Origin: Osedax fenrisi
Lineage: Eukaryota > Annelida > Polychaeta > Sabellida > Siboglinidae
Reading direction: 5' to 3'
Assembly: GCA_964019155.1 (NCBI GenBank)
Contig: OZ025241.1
Location: forward strand, 25,934,059-25,998,058
Length of the DNA stretch: 64,000 bases
The first letter of the stretch is position 1; each line of letters opens with the position of its first letter. The notes beneath the pieces are model-generated. The model was not told the DNA's origin and did not search any database. It was given only the letters and a program-made list of their open reading frames with translations. Positions 21,917 through 34,184 of this stretch are shown one piece after another. The position numbers and the translations under genes were made by a program.

Positions 21917-24323
21917 TAGGGGCGTCGGAACAGAGGGGGCGGGGGGTATCGGACCCCCCCATTCAAAAATATGGGGGGGCTAAGTATGTTTTGCCCCCCC
22001 CCCCATGAAATGTGTATTAATAAATTTTATATATATTAAATCTAGTATATTGTCCTTGTTAATACACATTTTTTCTACCGAATGTTACCAAACATATGGG
22101 GGGGGGCTAAGTATTGTTTGCCCCCCCCACCCATGAAATATGATACTATTCATGAGAGAATCTCTGAGAGATACTTGTTATCTGGCGATATTAAGAATGA
22201 AATTATTCAACTATATAAATCTGAATTATTAAATTTTTTATTATAAGATATTAATGGAACTTTCTATATTCAATGTGATGGAATTCAAGATATATCCGGA
22301 AGTGAACAGGATATTGTGGTGGTTTGATATTTGACATAAAAACTATAAATTAAAGAAAAATATGAATAGGAATATGCAATATGACTGAGGATACAACTTA
22401 GAAAATATTTCAAATTTAATGTTATCTTAACTTTAACATCTTAACTTGCCTATTTCTAAATTAAGAGGACAGTCATATGACGGTGCAGATAATATGTCTG
22501 GTCAATATAATGGTGTAAAGACTATAATAATGAATATACAGCCATTATCTTTTTATACACAATGTGGAGCTCATCGCACAAACTTAATAGCATAATCATT
22601 AGATAATAATATAAATATAAGAAAAGCCTTGAGAGTGGTTCATGATTTGGGATTATTACATGAACAAACGATCAAATTCCGGATTGTATATAATACTAAT
22701 AATAACAAAGCAATGACTTTGAAACCATTATGCCCAACAAGATGGACTGCGAAATTCATGTATTAAAACAACATTAAAACAATATAATGGTATAATCGAT
22801 GCACTGAAATAATATAAAGAATTAGATTATATTACCACAAATATAGACCACAAATATATTGCAAATTTATTATTAAAAAAATATGAATAAGTCAAATATT
22901 TTTTCTATGAATATTTTAAGTTTGATATTTGAAAGCTTGGATATGAAGGTGAAATCTTTCATGATACCAACAAATACTATTGAAGGTAGTATTTATAAAA
23001 ATATAGGCTACTTGAAAGCTGAAAACCTATATGATTATAATTATATATAACCATAATAAAAATCAATAATAAATAAATATAAAGGATCAGATAATAGTAA
23101 AGATGATTCTAATTAAATTGAATAATGATAGAAATAATGTGCACACATTCATTGAAGATATAGAAACAAAAATATTTTATATTTTACATATACAAGTTTG
23201 TATATTGATTCAAGGTTAATAACCTACTTTTATAAACATATTATATAACAATTTTTATAAAATACAAAATAGCGTCTAATAAATGTTTATAATAAAATAT
23301 TATAATAATTTATTTTTATTTTAAATATATCTAATTTAATTTTCTAAGTATATCTAATTCAGAGAATAATAATAAGACATATAATATAAATTATTATAAA
23401 TATGTATGAGATGAATAGTAATTAAAGTTCAAAAGACTATGAAAGGTACCTCATCTAGATAAAATAATATAACATTGTTAATGTTATGTTAATATAAGCA
23501 TGTGATTATACATGATCAGTTAATATGTTAATATACTTTATCATTAATATTTAAATAATACAATATACTGAGTTGTTTGATAACATAATGATGACAATTA
23601 AAACCAAATTGTATACTAAGGAAACATTATTTATATATTCTTATAAATTAAAGGAATCATTATTACAAATAATATAATTCATGAAAAAAATGTTTGTTTT
23701 TTTAGATTAATCTTATTAATCCTATTAATTTTCTACAATAAACAGATGTTATTAAAAAATGTATGAAGAATTAACGATTGAAAGATCGAATTTCCATATG
23801 TTCAAATCAATCAATACGTTCAATACCATCTGATGAGGATAAACATATACATGATGGAACACTCTCCTAAAATTCAAAAAAATATTTTCCGGCATAATAG
23901 ATTTGATCAAATTTTATTGGTTTGCCCCACAAGTTCTGTATCATGTTAGAATGGATTTAGTAAGCTACTAACAATAAGACGTAGTTACGATCTACTATGC
24001 TAGATAGTAGATGTAATGCATTAGTATTGGCAAATGTCAATCAAAAAATAATTCACACAATTGAGATGGGTATATTTATAAATAAAAATCTATATTTATA
24101 ATAAATTATGTAATATTTATTATTTATTTTCTAATATATTCCTACTTATTGTTATAAAAATTAAATATTATTGATTGCATATTAAATGGTTAACATAGAC
24201 TAAAGAGGTATACGATATTAATAAGATATAGTTAGTAAATATATTAGTAATACATAATTGTATATATAATATAAAATAGAAATAAATAGCCCCCCCATAA
24301 AAAATATCGTTCCGACGCCCCTA
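21917..24323 (+). mobile_element. decayed hAT DNA transposon with transposase remnants
   Basis: Bounded by perfect 15 bp terminal inverted repeats, TAGGGGCGTCGGAAC (21917-21931) and its reverse complement (24309-24323), typical of hAT ends (CAGGGGCG class). Both flanks are TA microsatellite, so an 8 bp target duplication cannot be told from the repeat. The left subterminal region has two copies of a G-run/C-run hairpin unit (ATGGGGGGGCTAAGTAT..CCCCCC, 21970-22012 and 22096-22137). The interior carries transposase homology. At 2.4 kb it may have once been autonomous; it is dead now. Confidence 0.85.
22200..24075 (+). pseudogene. hAT transposase pseudogene (ZMYM/TTF-type hAT)
   Basis: Blocks in order on the plus strand, in shifting frames: FYIQCDGIQDISGSEQDIVV (22263-22322), equivalent to the catalytic-domain start; LRGQSYDGADNMSGQYNGVK (22455-22515) with QPLSFYTQCGAHRTNL (22540-22590), the most diagnostic block; ALRVVHDLGLLHEQ (22630-22670); LKPLCPTRWTAKF (22720-22757). 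Near the end LLVCPTSSVSC and NGFSKLLTIRRSYDLL (23918-24000), followed by NQKIIHTIE-like residues (24045-24068), fit the hAT C-terminal dimerisation domain. These blocks match the TTF/MYM-type zinc-finger hAT proteins widespread in animals. Stops and indels occur between every block; the zinc finger is not visible. Confidence 0.8.
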
Positions 24324-24329
24324 TATATA

Positions 24330-25020
24330 TATATATATATATATATAGTTGATTGCACAATTATATTGTCTTTGTATACCTGATTTTAATATTAGATTAG
24401 ATTTTCTTTATTGCTAACGAATTAAATTAGCGTACTTGATTGTCGAATTTGTTTATATATTTAGATTTTCATACTTGATTGCAAACTATATTTGCATACT
24501 CGATTCGATTTGTCGTACTAGATTGACGAAATTGATTGTGAAATTAGATTTTCGTATCATATTTGATTTTCAAACTAGTTTATCTGATTAGATTGTTGAA
24601 CATGAGTGTGACTCTAGATTTGTATTTATAATAATATAAATTGTAATCAATTGTATTTTAATATTAAATAAGATATTTTTTTAATTACAATATTATAACA
24701 TCCATTACATTTTTATTTAAAATATTTATTTCAAAAGTAATTTTTATAGACATTTAACTAATAAATTATTATAAACGAAATTGCATTGCTTAGTATATGA
24801 ACAAGTTATAAGTTATTGTTTAAATACCCTTTTCTATAATAATAATTGGTGATTCCAGTTGATAACATTTATTTTAATTTTTAAAATTTAAATGAAATTA
24901 CAAAAAAAATTTTAAAAAGAGAAATATTTAAAATTACAAAATTAATAAACTCAATTGAGCCATGTGACAGACTCGACTCGATTCGTTCACTAATATATAC
25001 ATTATGATATAGGTAGGTTA
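24330..25020. other. spacer with degenerate GATTTTCnTACTTGATTG repeats
   Basis: Between 24390 and 24620 the motifs ATTAGATTTTC, GTACTTGATTG, CATACTTGATTGC, GTACTAGATTGACG and ATTAGATTTTCGTAT recur every 20-40 bp, suggesting a very old tandem array. The remainder is AT-rich without a gene. Confidence 0.45.
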
Positions 25021-25084
25021 ACATACAATCTGATATAGTGAGGTATATATATAAGAACAAAACGACATGACTAATCATCCAATG

Positions 25085-27901
25085 CAAACTTACTGACCAC
25101 ACTGATAAATGCTAGATCTATATCAAAAAATATTGACTTAATAATTTCATACATATCTAGTAAACCTTACAATATTATAGCTTTGACTGAAACTTGGCTG
25201 AATGCTAAAAATAAAATAATCCCTGCCGAACTTGAAAATTTAGGTTACACCATGATATCAAAAAATAGAGATGATGGAAGAAATTCCGGTGGTGTTGCTT
25301 TGTTAATACAAAAAGACATCATCGTCACATCATCCAAAGTCTACCAATCGACTAACTGTGACTTACTACTTACAAAAATAAAACATAATAATCTTTCACT
25401 GTCCCTACTTCTGATATATAGACCACCAAATAATGATTACCGTTCCTTCATTACTGACTTTACTGACATTTACATGACCACTCTACCGAAAATCTTTTAA
25501 TACTTGGAGATTTTAACTTTCACGTAAATACAGACTTACTACATCGCTATAAATTCAAAATGACTTACAATTAACTAAACCTCACTCAACATGTAAACTT
25601 CCCAACGCACATTCATGGAAATACCCTTGACTTAATTCTAACCTTCACTGACTCTAAACTGTTAAACAAACCCCCTGTCAGACATACTTTACTTACTGAC
25701 CATTATTCCATTGATTTCACCATTACAATGCCATACACTACACCTAAACGAACAACAATCACATACAGAAACATCAAAAAAATAAACTATGATGAATTTA
25801 AAAACGATATAAATAAATCAGTTATTTCATGTCACTTAACAGCCTACTCATTAACTGAATTACTAACAGACTTACTCAACAAACATGCACCACTTAAAAC
25901 TAACTACTTAACCAAACACGATAACCAGCCCTGGTTTAACTCAGATCTAGGGAAATTGAAACATATTTTTAGAAATCAAAATAAGAAATATTTAAAACAC
26001 CCAACAATAATTAACCGAACTCAACTGCAGAAATCCAGATACACTTACAGAACACTTTTAAATCAAACCAAAACAGACTACATTAAAAACAAAATAAACC
26101 ATTCACAACATGACTACAAGAAACTATTCAACATTACCAAAACACTTTTAGGCAAGAAAAATAAAATAAGTCTTCCCACTACAAATCTAGATAAAACACT
26201 CTGCACTAGATTTGGTGATTTCTTCTCTGAAAAAGTAGAAAAACTTTGCTATAATCTAGATTTACAACGACAATTACTACCAACTGATACGACAATCCTA
26301 ACTACAACCTGCAAACACACATTTATAGAATTTGAACGACCTACTATAACTGATATATATAACTTAATTGTTACAGCAAAGACAACATCTCCTTCTGACC
26401 CTATTCCACTGAAAATGACTAAAATACTGGCTTCTACACTAGCTCCCATTTATAAACAGATAATTGATACTTCATTAATGACTGGTGAAATACCCAATAA
26501 TTTAAAATACGCAATTATCAATCCTTACTTAAAAAAACCAAATTTAGATGTTGAAGTACTGAGTAATTATAGACCAGTATCTCAACTTCCATTACTTTCC
26601 AAAATTCTAGAAAAAATTGTAAACAAACAAATAATATCATATTTGAATACTTACGACTTACTAGACAGAAGACAAAATGCATTCCGCAAGAATCACAGTA
26701 CAGAAACGACACTACTATCACTCTTTGACGACTTATACAAATCACTAGACAGCAACTTACCGATACAACTGATACTACTGGACTTATCTGCCGCTTTTGA
26801 CACTATCGACTTTGACATTTTAATAGAAAGACTTAGATCTATCGGTATAGGGAAGGTACCTATCAAATGGTTTTCAAATTTTATCCGGGGTCGGAGTTTT
26901 TCTATTAAAATAAACGAAACATTGTCACAACCTTATGCTATTAAATATGGAGTCCCACAGGGTTCCACTCTTTCTCCCATACTATTTTCCATTTATTTAC
27001 TTCCACTCAACAAACTACTGACTAACTTCCCACACGTGAACTATAATCTTTACGCTGACGACATACAATTACACGCCCAATTCATTCACTCAATTAACTT
27101 ACAATCATGTTTAACCTCACTGCAAATTTGGCTTACAAAAAATAATTTATTACTAAATCCAACAAAAACTGAACTCATCAACTTTATAACCAATTCCACG
27201 ATCAATACTACAGTTCCACTAATAAATATAAATAACATAAATATAATACCGACTGAAAATACAAAATACTTAGGTGTCCACTTTACTAACAAACTCGACT
27301 TTACTAAACATATCAGTAAAATGAAACAAACTCTTCCTTTCATATATATAATTAAAAAAAACTAAGACCATACTTAACCAAACAAACAGCTACCATTCTA
27401 TCAAATTCACTGATAATGTCTAGATTTCTATACTGTAACTCTTTACTAGCCGGAGAAAATAAAACAGTTACTAACAATATTGACCGATTAGTAAATATAA
27501 CTACTAGAATTATTTGTAATCTAAAAAATACAGATTACACTACTAGCATTACGAACTTACGGAAATCACTATACTGGCTACCAACAATTGACAACATCAA
27601 CATTAAACTACTAACTATACTTTACAAAACTACAAAAACAACTCAACCTCATAATTTACATACTTTACTTCACAAACAAACCACTAACAGACAACTGAGA
27701 CAAACATATAGACTTGACATACCGACTACACGACTACGAAAGTACGGTAACAAAAGATTTAGCTGGAGAGGTGCAACTCTCTGGAATAAACTTCCCCAAT
27801 CCATACGCAAAGAAGATATGTCAATAACAACTTTCAAATATAAACTCAAGGATCTATTTAAACGTTCCCCACTAAAATACCACTTATCTAACCCTCTTTG
27901 A
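25085..27901 (+). pseudogene. LINE C ORF2: partial endonuclease + reverse transcriptase
   Basis: EN begins at LLTTLINARSI (25085), then ALTETWLN with the catalytic Glu (25175), SGGVALLI, LLIYRPPNNDY (25410), GDFNFHVN (25505), NTLDLIL and TDHYSIDF. One frameshift lies near 25495 and at least one more before 25728. From 25728 the frame is open for 545 residues: NYRPVSQLPLLSKILEKIV, NAFRKNHSTETTLLS, ILLDLSAAFDTIDFDIL (26773), YGVPQGSTLSPILFSIYLL (26945) and YADDIQLH (27052). A slip in an A-run at 27351-27362 shifts the frame once more, into LRPYLTKQ..SRFLYCN and a C-terminal FSWRGATLWNKLPQSIRKED ending at 27901. The catalytic residues YADD and the Asp of LLDLSAAFD are kept, so decay is recent. 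Confidence 0.85.
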
Positions 27902-28082
27902 AATGTAATCGTGTTATTATATTATTATATTATTATTATTATATTTAAGAATGTTATTTTATTATATTATTTTTACGGATGATCGTTAAATCATCCGGGA
28001 ACCCACACCTGTAAACTGTTCGACAAACAGTAAAACACATTGTAGAATTTTATATTAATCTTTGTGTATAAATAAATACTAT

Positions 28083-28117
<35 letters not shown>

Positions 28118-28118
28118 T
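28083..28118. repeat. (ACT)n tail of LINE C
   Basis: About a dozen tandem ACT units mark the exact 3' end of LINE C. Confidence 0.9.
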
Positions 28119-28310
28119 ATATACATTCAGATATAGTGAGGTATATATATATATATATAATATATATTTATATAATATATTCTAGCTCTATACATTGTTA
28201 GACATAAAGGTTCTTCAAACTTAAATAAACAGTTCATTTGATGATACCGTAAGCGAACCCATATATGTATAGCTCGATTACTAGTGAAATATACTCACTT
28301 TAAAATCTAG

Positions 28311-28396
28311 GGGGACCACCTATGTGTTGGTCCCCCCTAATTTATTTTGATTGTTTGGTCTCCCCCTACATTCAAAATCGTTCCAGCGCCCCTAGT
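28311..28396. mobile_element. short hAT-like MITE
   Basis: Ends at 28396 in GTTCCAGCGCCCCTAG, nearly the right terminus of the hAT at 24323. The left end, TCTAGGGGGACCACCTATGT, is shorter than a full TIR. The body (GTTGGTCCCCCCTAA, TTGGTCTCCCCCTACATTC) is colinear with the MITE at 58409-58566. No coding capacity. Confidence 0.6.
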
Positions 28397-28399
28397 TCT

Positions 28400-29395
28400 A
28401 TATCATGTATCACATATGTTACATTTGTTCTGTTCCCTATATTGTTCATTATTTATATTATCCTATAAGATCAATTGTTTGCAAATATCCTAATATTCAC
28501 TATCATCTTTATGCCGATTATTTACAGATATATACGTAATTACATAGTTCTAGTGATTCTGATCTGATTCAAATGTCTATGTTTAATTGTATTACTGATC
28601 TAACATAATGGTTCTCATAATGGTTCTCATAACTCGTTCCTTATATATGACTAAAACTGATACTATCATAATCTCTAGACTCATTTATCCTCTATCCTGT
28701 TCTACTATAGATTATTACTTCTCAATCTATAACTACCCTTGGTTTAACTATAACATATCACCTAAACTACTCTCCACACATTAATAACATGATACGCACT
28801 GCCAACCATTATCTATATAATATTAGAAAATCTCGATATAATATTATCTAAGATATATCTAAATATTTAATTCACTCGCTAGAATTCAGATGATTCAAGA
28901 CTTATCTATTGCTGTTCACTATTATTTAATTTACCGGTAAATCTGATGCTAAACTCTAGCGTGTTCAACGTCGTGATATACGTGTATTATATAAACTTTG
29001 CCTCAATAGTTTCTATATCTGATTTAATGAGATCATTAGGCTGGCTTAAGGCTAGATATATTTGTATACATAGGCTATTGTGTAGTACAAATAAGGCTAT
29101 ACACCGTGGATTTCCGGAATATTTAGCTCAATCTATTATTATTCAGAGTTATACAAATATCTAGTCGGAAGTGTCAATTCATGAAATTGGTAAAACGCTC
29201 AACATCTTTGGGATACTCTGAATAGGCTTTTTCGGTTATTGCTCCGAAAAACTAGAATTCACTGCCATATGATATTCGTTATATAACACCACTTTCATTG
29301 TTTAAACGTAATATATATATGTTAAATTATTGTAAGTGTTCTATTTTGTTATTCGTTTTCTATTTGTTATGTTTTTTTATTATCTAATGATGCCT
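28400..29395 (+). pseudogene. LINE E: decayed RT fragment
   Basis: The reading begins directly after the MITE with LFPILFIIYIL-like residues (28428-28465), then HYHLYADYLQIY (28500-28532), where YADY replaces YADD, and later DYYFSIYNYPWFNYNI-like decayed sequence. The C-terminus is recognisable at 29225-29310: FSVIAPKNWNSLPYDIRY (read with small frame changes), then TPLSLFKRNI. The blocks follow the order of LINE A/C ORF2. Many stops. The MITE at its 5' edge may have inserted into it, or the truncation may lie at that point by coincidence. Confidence 0.65.
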
Positions 29396-29399
29396 AAAC

Positions 29400-29790
29400 T
29401 CAAAACGTGTATTTGAAGTCACAATAAACTATATTATTATTAGTTATTTATTATCATTATGTAATTGTGATGCTAATACTAATTATGATATAAGATACAA
29501 CATACACATTTCAGTGTGGTTATTAAACGCGCACCTAATGATGTCATGATGTCATCGCTAGGGCGATGGCAATGATGTAATAACGTGCGTATCTCACGGG
29601 CAATCGTGATCTGATTACACGTGGTGTACGTGGTGAATCATCTCCATATCACGTGACTTCTAATAGCGATTACGTCATACGCACACGCACACGCGCATCT
29701 ACCACCGCACACAGTATGGTGTATATGCGCGCGTATCAACTCTTTCCTAGCTAAGCTAGTACTCTTGCTCGTTGTACCCACATACACACA
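29400..29790. other. spacer with CACGTG and CRE-like motifs
   Basis: Less AT-rich patch with TGATGTCATGATGTCATC (29540), GTAATAACGTGCG, ACACGTGGTG (29618), TCACGTGAC (29647) and ATTACGTCAT (29663). These resemble E-box and CREB/ATF sites; function is only inferred. No gene seen. Confidence 0.35.
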
Positions 29791-29880
29791 CATACACACC
29801 ATCGATGTAAAGAAACTTTCTTTATATCGATGACTCACACATACATACACACATACACACACACATACACACACACACAT
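29771..29880. repeat. CA-rich microsatellite containing a hairpin
   Basis: ACACACATACACAC-type repeats surround the inverted repeat CATCGATGTAAAGAAA / TTTCTTTATATCGATG (29800-29832). The same hairpin in the same CA context recurs at 62068-62105. Confidence 0.8.
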
Positions 29881-29890
29881 ATATATATTT

Positions 29891-29965
29891 AGGTTCATAT
29901 CGGAGACGAAGGTGCAATTGTTGTGAGGGCAATTATTGCAAGTGCAACAAATACGTCGGTTATAT
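29891..29965. repeat. ~125 bp dispersed repeat, partial copy 3
   Basis: GGTTCATATCGGAGACGAAG, then GTGCAATTGTTGTGAGGGCA and ATTATTGCAAGTGC, align with the first 55 bp of the reverse complement of 41480-41425 (GGTTCGTATCGGAGAAGAGG..). Homology then fades. Confidence 0.55.
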
Positions 29966-30184
29966 CGTTTAACATACATTTTCCATTACCAACAGGGTAC
30001 TATTCATACATAATGATAATTATTTAATAAATCATTTGATTATATGCTATAATAATGCAGTAAATATGAATTTAAAATCTATGAGCGATAATAAGAATAG
30101 GTCAAAGTTCGATAGGTAATACATCTCGAATTGGTAACATCTAAATAGCACACTAGCTCATCAGTCTCTCACCGTCACCAGTGA

Positions 30185-30245
30185 CACGTGATCATCATCA
30201 TCATCTCTACCACGTGGTCATCATCATCTCTACCACGTGATCACC
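30185..30245. repeat. short tandem repeat carrying CACGTG boxes
   Basis: The 23 bp unit TCATCATCATCTCTACCACG + TGG repeats about 2.5 times, placing CACGTG at 30186, 30213 and 30236. Either a microsatellite by-product or a small E-box cluster. Confidence 0.6.
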
Positions 30246-30357
30246 TCGGTTACGTAATCAGTAGTTACGCATGCGATACACGTGTTCTGTGACTGCTACA
30301 GTGTGTGTGCGGTTACTGGTGTGTAAGGTACTCTATCGGAGGTGTGAATTATAATTG

Positions 30358-30487
<130 letters not shown>

Positions 30488-30500
30488 GTGTGTGTATGTA

Positions 30501-30768
30501 TGTGTGGCTCAGTTGTCTAAGGCATCAGAAACACATATTATATGACTTGGGTTAAGAAAGACCTCCTATAACCCCTCGAGGTCTTGGTTCAAGCCAGGAC
30601 TAATGCAATATGTCTTAAAATAATAAATATAAGTGATCTTATATAGTTATGTATAAATAAATGATCGGCTCTCGTTAAAACCATGGATACCTTAACGTGA
30701 GAGTGGCTTCGAAGGAGCATTAGAGCCATATATAAGTGAAAACTTTATCTAAGTTCTTTGATTCCATT
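30501..30768 (+). mobile_element. SINE copy 3 with tRNA-like head
   Basis: A box TGGCTCAGTTGT (30505-30516) and B box GGTTCAAGCCA (30586-30596), but about 30 bp of extra sequence between them compared with copy 2 (a duplicated GACTTGGGTTAAGAAAGACC-like stretch). The body is colinear with copy 2: GTCTTAAAATAATAAATATA, TGTATAAATAAATGATCGGC, TCTCGTTAAAACCATGG, GTGGCTTCGAAGG, AGTGAAAACTTTATCTAAGT. The last 40 bp and the tail are missing. Confidence 0.88.
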
Positions 30769-31091
30769 GAGTATATCGCACACACATATACACACTCACA
30801 CACTCACACACACATACACACACGCAGGCATGTATTACGTTACGTAATAATGATTTCTCTCAGTGCTGATGATGTATTGACGACTCGCATTGCTATCACA
30901 TAACCTATGACATCACCTACGTCTACTACTCGTAATGTAATTACCTGTAATTATAATAATAATAATATACCTATGTCTATATATATATATGTATGTATAT
31001 TTAAATTATTAATATATAATATATATATATATGTATGTTTAAATTATTAGTATATAATATATATATATATATGTGTATGTTTAAATTATTA

Positions 31092-31142
<51 letters not shown>

Positions 31143-31328
31143 CTATAGGTGTATTATAATGATATGTAATTACGTTACGACTACGTTACGCCATATATTA
31201 AATATAGTTAAATAACTAACGTAGAATTATTATTATAACCATGCAATTAAATATATATATATATATATTAGTAATTCTAGAAATTTTCTAGAATTACATA
31301 AATCCTACTTATATCAAAATATGTTTAA

Positions 31329-31375
<47 letters not shown>
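30769..31375. other. spacer with CA and TA microsatellites
   Basis: CA-rich run 30779-30824. Three tandem copies of TATGTTTAAATTATTAnTAT with TA runs (30985-31100), a long TA tract 31097-31141, a small palindrome GTAATTCTAGAAATTTTCTA (31269) and another TA tract 31339-31372. No gene seen. Confidence 0.6.
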
Positions 31376-32800
31376 GGCTTTGATACCTCCCTGGATTTGA
31401 TACCTCCGAGTATGATTGCCCATCAAATTACTGAACCAAATGTATGTGAATTATCTAGTTTTTCTTCTCCTTCCATTTTTGAAATCCACAAATTAATTAT
31501 GATGTCCAATTCAACATCTCATATTGATCCTCTTCATTTGGGTGTATTTAAAATGTAGTATAATTAATTTTGATTACTATCTCAAATTTAATTTCGGAAT
31601 CACTTAATGATGGGATAATGCATTAGCCATGGCTACATCTCTAAAATATGCTATTAGTAAGACGATTCGGAAAAAAATCATATCTTGATCCTGGTGATCT
31701 TATAAACTATAGACCCATATCCCAACGTCCGATAATAAGTAAAATCATCGAACGTGTAGTCAATGGATATTTTACAGAAAATGGATATTTTATTTTGAGA
31801 ATAACTATTTAATGGAACCCTACCAGAGTGCTTATAGAACACATTATTCCACTGAAACTGTTTTAAATATTATTACTGATACTCTATATAAATCGCTCGA
31901 TTCTTCTCATTGTGCGCAATTATTGCTGCTCGACCTTTTGATTGATTTTGATACTCTAACCACACTATTCGTATTGAACTCATTAAGGAATTTGGAATTG
32001 AAGGTACTTCTCTCAGCTGGTTAACTTCATTTCTCAACGATTGAACTTCCTCAGTAAAATGTAATGATTATATGTGGAGTTCCTCAGGGACCAGTACTTG
32101 GACCTTTATTATTTTCCATTTACTTACGTCATCTATCTAATATTATTAGTAAATTTCCTAATGATGCCTACCATATATATGTTGATGATCTACAGCTAAT
32201 TATTAAAATTCCTGTTAACTCGCTTAACTCTAACTTGGAACTTCTTAAATGTTCATTAGAAATTATTAATTGGCTTCTTAGAAACGATCTACTAGTAAAT
32301 ACCTCGAAAACTGAAATACTAAATGTATCTATAGATAGAACCCTATAGGGTATATACTAATTTTCCACCGGTAATAATTGTTGGTAGTGTTATACATCCT
32401 TCTGCTTCAGTTCGTAATCTTGGAGTTATCTTCGATAGTACATTATCATTTGATGCTCACATTAGTTCTATATCAAAATCTGTTAATTGTTATCTACGTA
32501 GGATTCGTCATATTAGAAAGTATTGCTCTAAACGTATTAATAAGCTATTTATTAATACTCTATTATTATCCAGAATTGATTATTGCGGATAATTATTTAG
32601 TGACCTAAAGAATATAGAGGTCAAAAAGATTGATAGAATTATTCGCGCTTCTATACGCATTATTTATAATATCAATCGTCATGAACATATGAAAACAGAT
32701 GAACACCACATCATCTTAAAAGGCTGTTATTTAGAAAGCGATTCAAAAATATATATTACTAAGCCTGACTATCTACATAATTAACTGATAATTCATTGCA
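31376..32800 (+). pseudogene. LINE D ORF2 RT part, frameshifted
   Basis: Motifs: SYLDPGDLINYRPISQRPII (31675-31740) then SKIIERVV; YQSAYRTHYSTETVLNIITD (31822-31880); LLLLDLLIDFDTL (31920-31962), where the catalytic Asp context is changed; IICGVPQGPVLGPLLFSIYL (32066-32125); YHIYVDDLQLI (32170-32205) with YVDD instead of YADD; NLGVIFDSTLSFDAHI (32415-32465); NRLLFSRIDYCG-like residues (32560-32590). At least four frame changes. Arrangement and residues are closest to LINE A. Confidence 0.8.
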
Positions 32801-33701
32801 TACTGAAGCAGGGGCCGGTTGCTCTGGAAATATAAAATGTCCTATGACTATCCAGAGACAATCTCTGGATAATTCTCAGTAAATCGGGTTGCTCTGGACA
32901 AAAATCAATGTCCTATCCTAGCAAAAAAAAATAGCGTAGGATAGTTAGAGGATCGGTTGCTCTGGGTATGTTCAACTATATTTATGCGCGTAGGACATTC
33001 GTAGGACATTCGAGTAGCTCTGGAAATATGTGTGTGTAAAACTAGGACAATTTTATGATACTTAGGTGAAAAAATAAGGATCAAAAATAAGTGTCCTTAT
33101 TAAATTTAAAATACATAGGATCAAATATAAAATATTAAAATATGAAATATAGATCATATAGAGTCATAATAATCCCACATACATATATATAATTATTTTC
33201 AATAATTAATAATTAAATTTGTAGATCTATATCGATGAATACATCTTAATAATATTATATTATATTATTATTATATTAAATACATAATATATTATTCATT
33301 TAATATATTATAGTATAAGATAGTTTTAAATATCATAATAATATCATATAATATTAGTATAACATAATTAAATTTATAAATAATATATAAAATCAACATA
33401 TTAGTTAATATCGAAGTAATATTCGTTGAATATATTACAATGTAATTATTACAATAATATTATTACATATTTAATAAGTAAATATTAATAAAATGTATGT
33501 TATTCAGTTGCATACTATTAATTATAATATTAAAATTAATTAGGATATCTATATAGTTTCTAGACATAATAAATAATATATTTATAATATGATAACATAA
33601 TAATAGATAAAATATTATATTATAAATATAATTCCATTCTAATTCTATTTATTAAATCAAAACTATCAACACTATTAGTAATTATACATAATTAATAAAA
33701 T

Positions 33702-33771
33702 CGGATTGGTAGTATAGTGGTTGAGTTGTTGTATACAATGCAGAATGTCTGGCTTAGATTCCCTTTGGAGC
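33702..33771 (+). other. tRNA-like sequence in left foldback arm
   Basis: GGTAGTATAGTGGTTGAG (33707-33724) matches the A box and D arm of Asp/Glu/Gly-type tRNAs, and GGCTTAGATTCCC (33751-33763) is a B box with one change. I could not fold a normal anticodon arm or acceptor stem, so a functional tRNA is unlikely; a SINE head or captured tRNA is more plausible. Confidence 0.5.
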
Positions 33772-34099
33772 TATTTTTATATTTTATAATATATATTTTT
33801 TAATATAAATAAAAGCATATTAATTGTATAAACTATAAAACAACATATAACAAATAAAATTCTATTAAATACTAATATTATTATTAATATTTTATTATCA
33901 TATCTATTTTATCAAAATAATTTCTAGTTCAATATATTTCATAATATATAATATTTGTAATAGATATGATAATACAATATTAAATAATAATATTAGTATT
34001 TAATAGAATTCTATTTGTTTTATGTTACATTTTATAGTTTATACAATTAATATGCTTTTATTTATATTAAAAAAATATATATTATAAAATATAAAAATA

Positions 34100-34184
34100 G
34101 CTCCAAAGGGAATCGAAGCCAGGCATTCTGCATTGTATACAACAATTCAACAACAATTCAACAACTATATATACTACCAATCCG
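34100..34184 (-). other. tRNA-like sequence in right foldback arm
   Basis: Minus-strand mirror of the left copy. Here the B box is the better GGCTTCGATTCCC (34108-34120), while the A-box side has lost GTGG and gained a duplicated TTGTTGAA segment. The arms have therefore diverged independently at the two promoter boxes. Confidence 0.5.

Larger units (their letters stand above)
25054..28120 (+). mobile_element. LINE C: 5'-truncated CR1/L2-like retrotransposon with target duplication
   Basis: Starts inside the endonuclease coding region, runs through EN and RT, and ends in AATAAATACTATTACTACTA with about a dozen ACT units (28083-28118). Sequences on either side match: ATACAATCTGATATAGTGAG (about 25022) against ATACATTCAGATATAGTGAG (28121), both continuing GTATATATATA, so a target-site duplication near 30 bp is likely. 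The 3' UTR includes GGATGATCGTTAAATCATCC, a perfect small hairpin (27976-27997). Frame damage is light. The missing ORF1 fits 5' truncation during target-primed reverse transcription. Confidence 0.85.
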
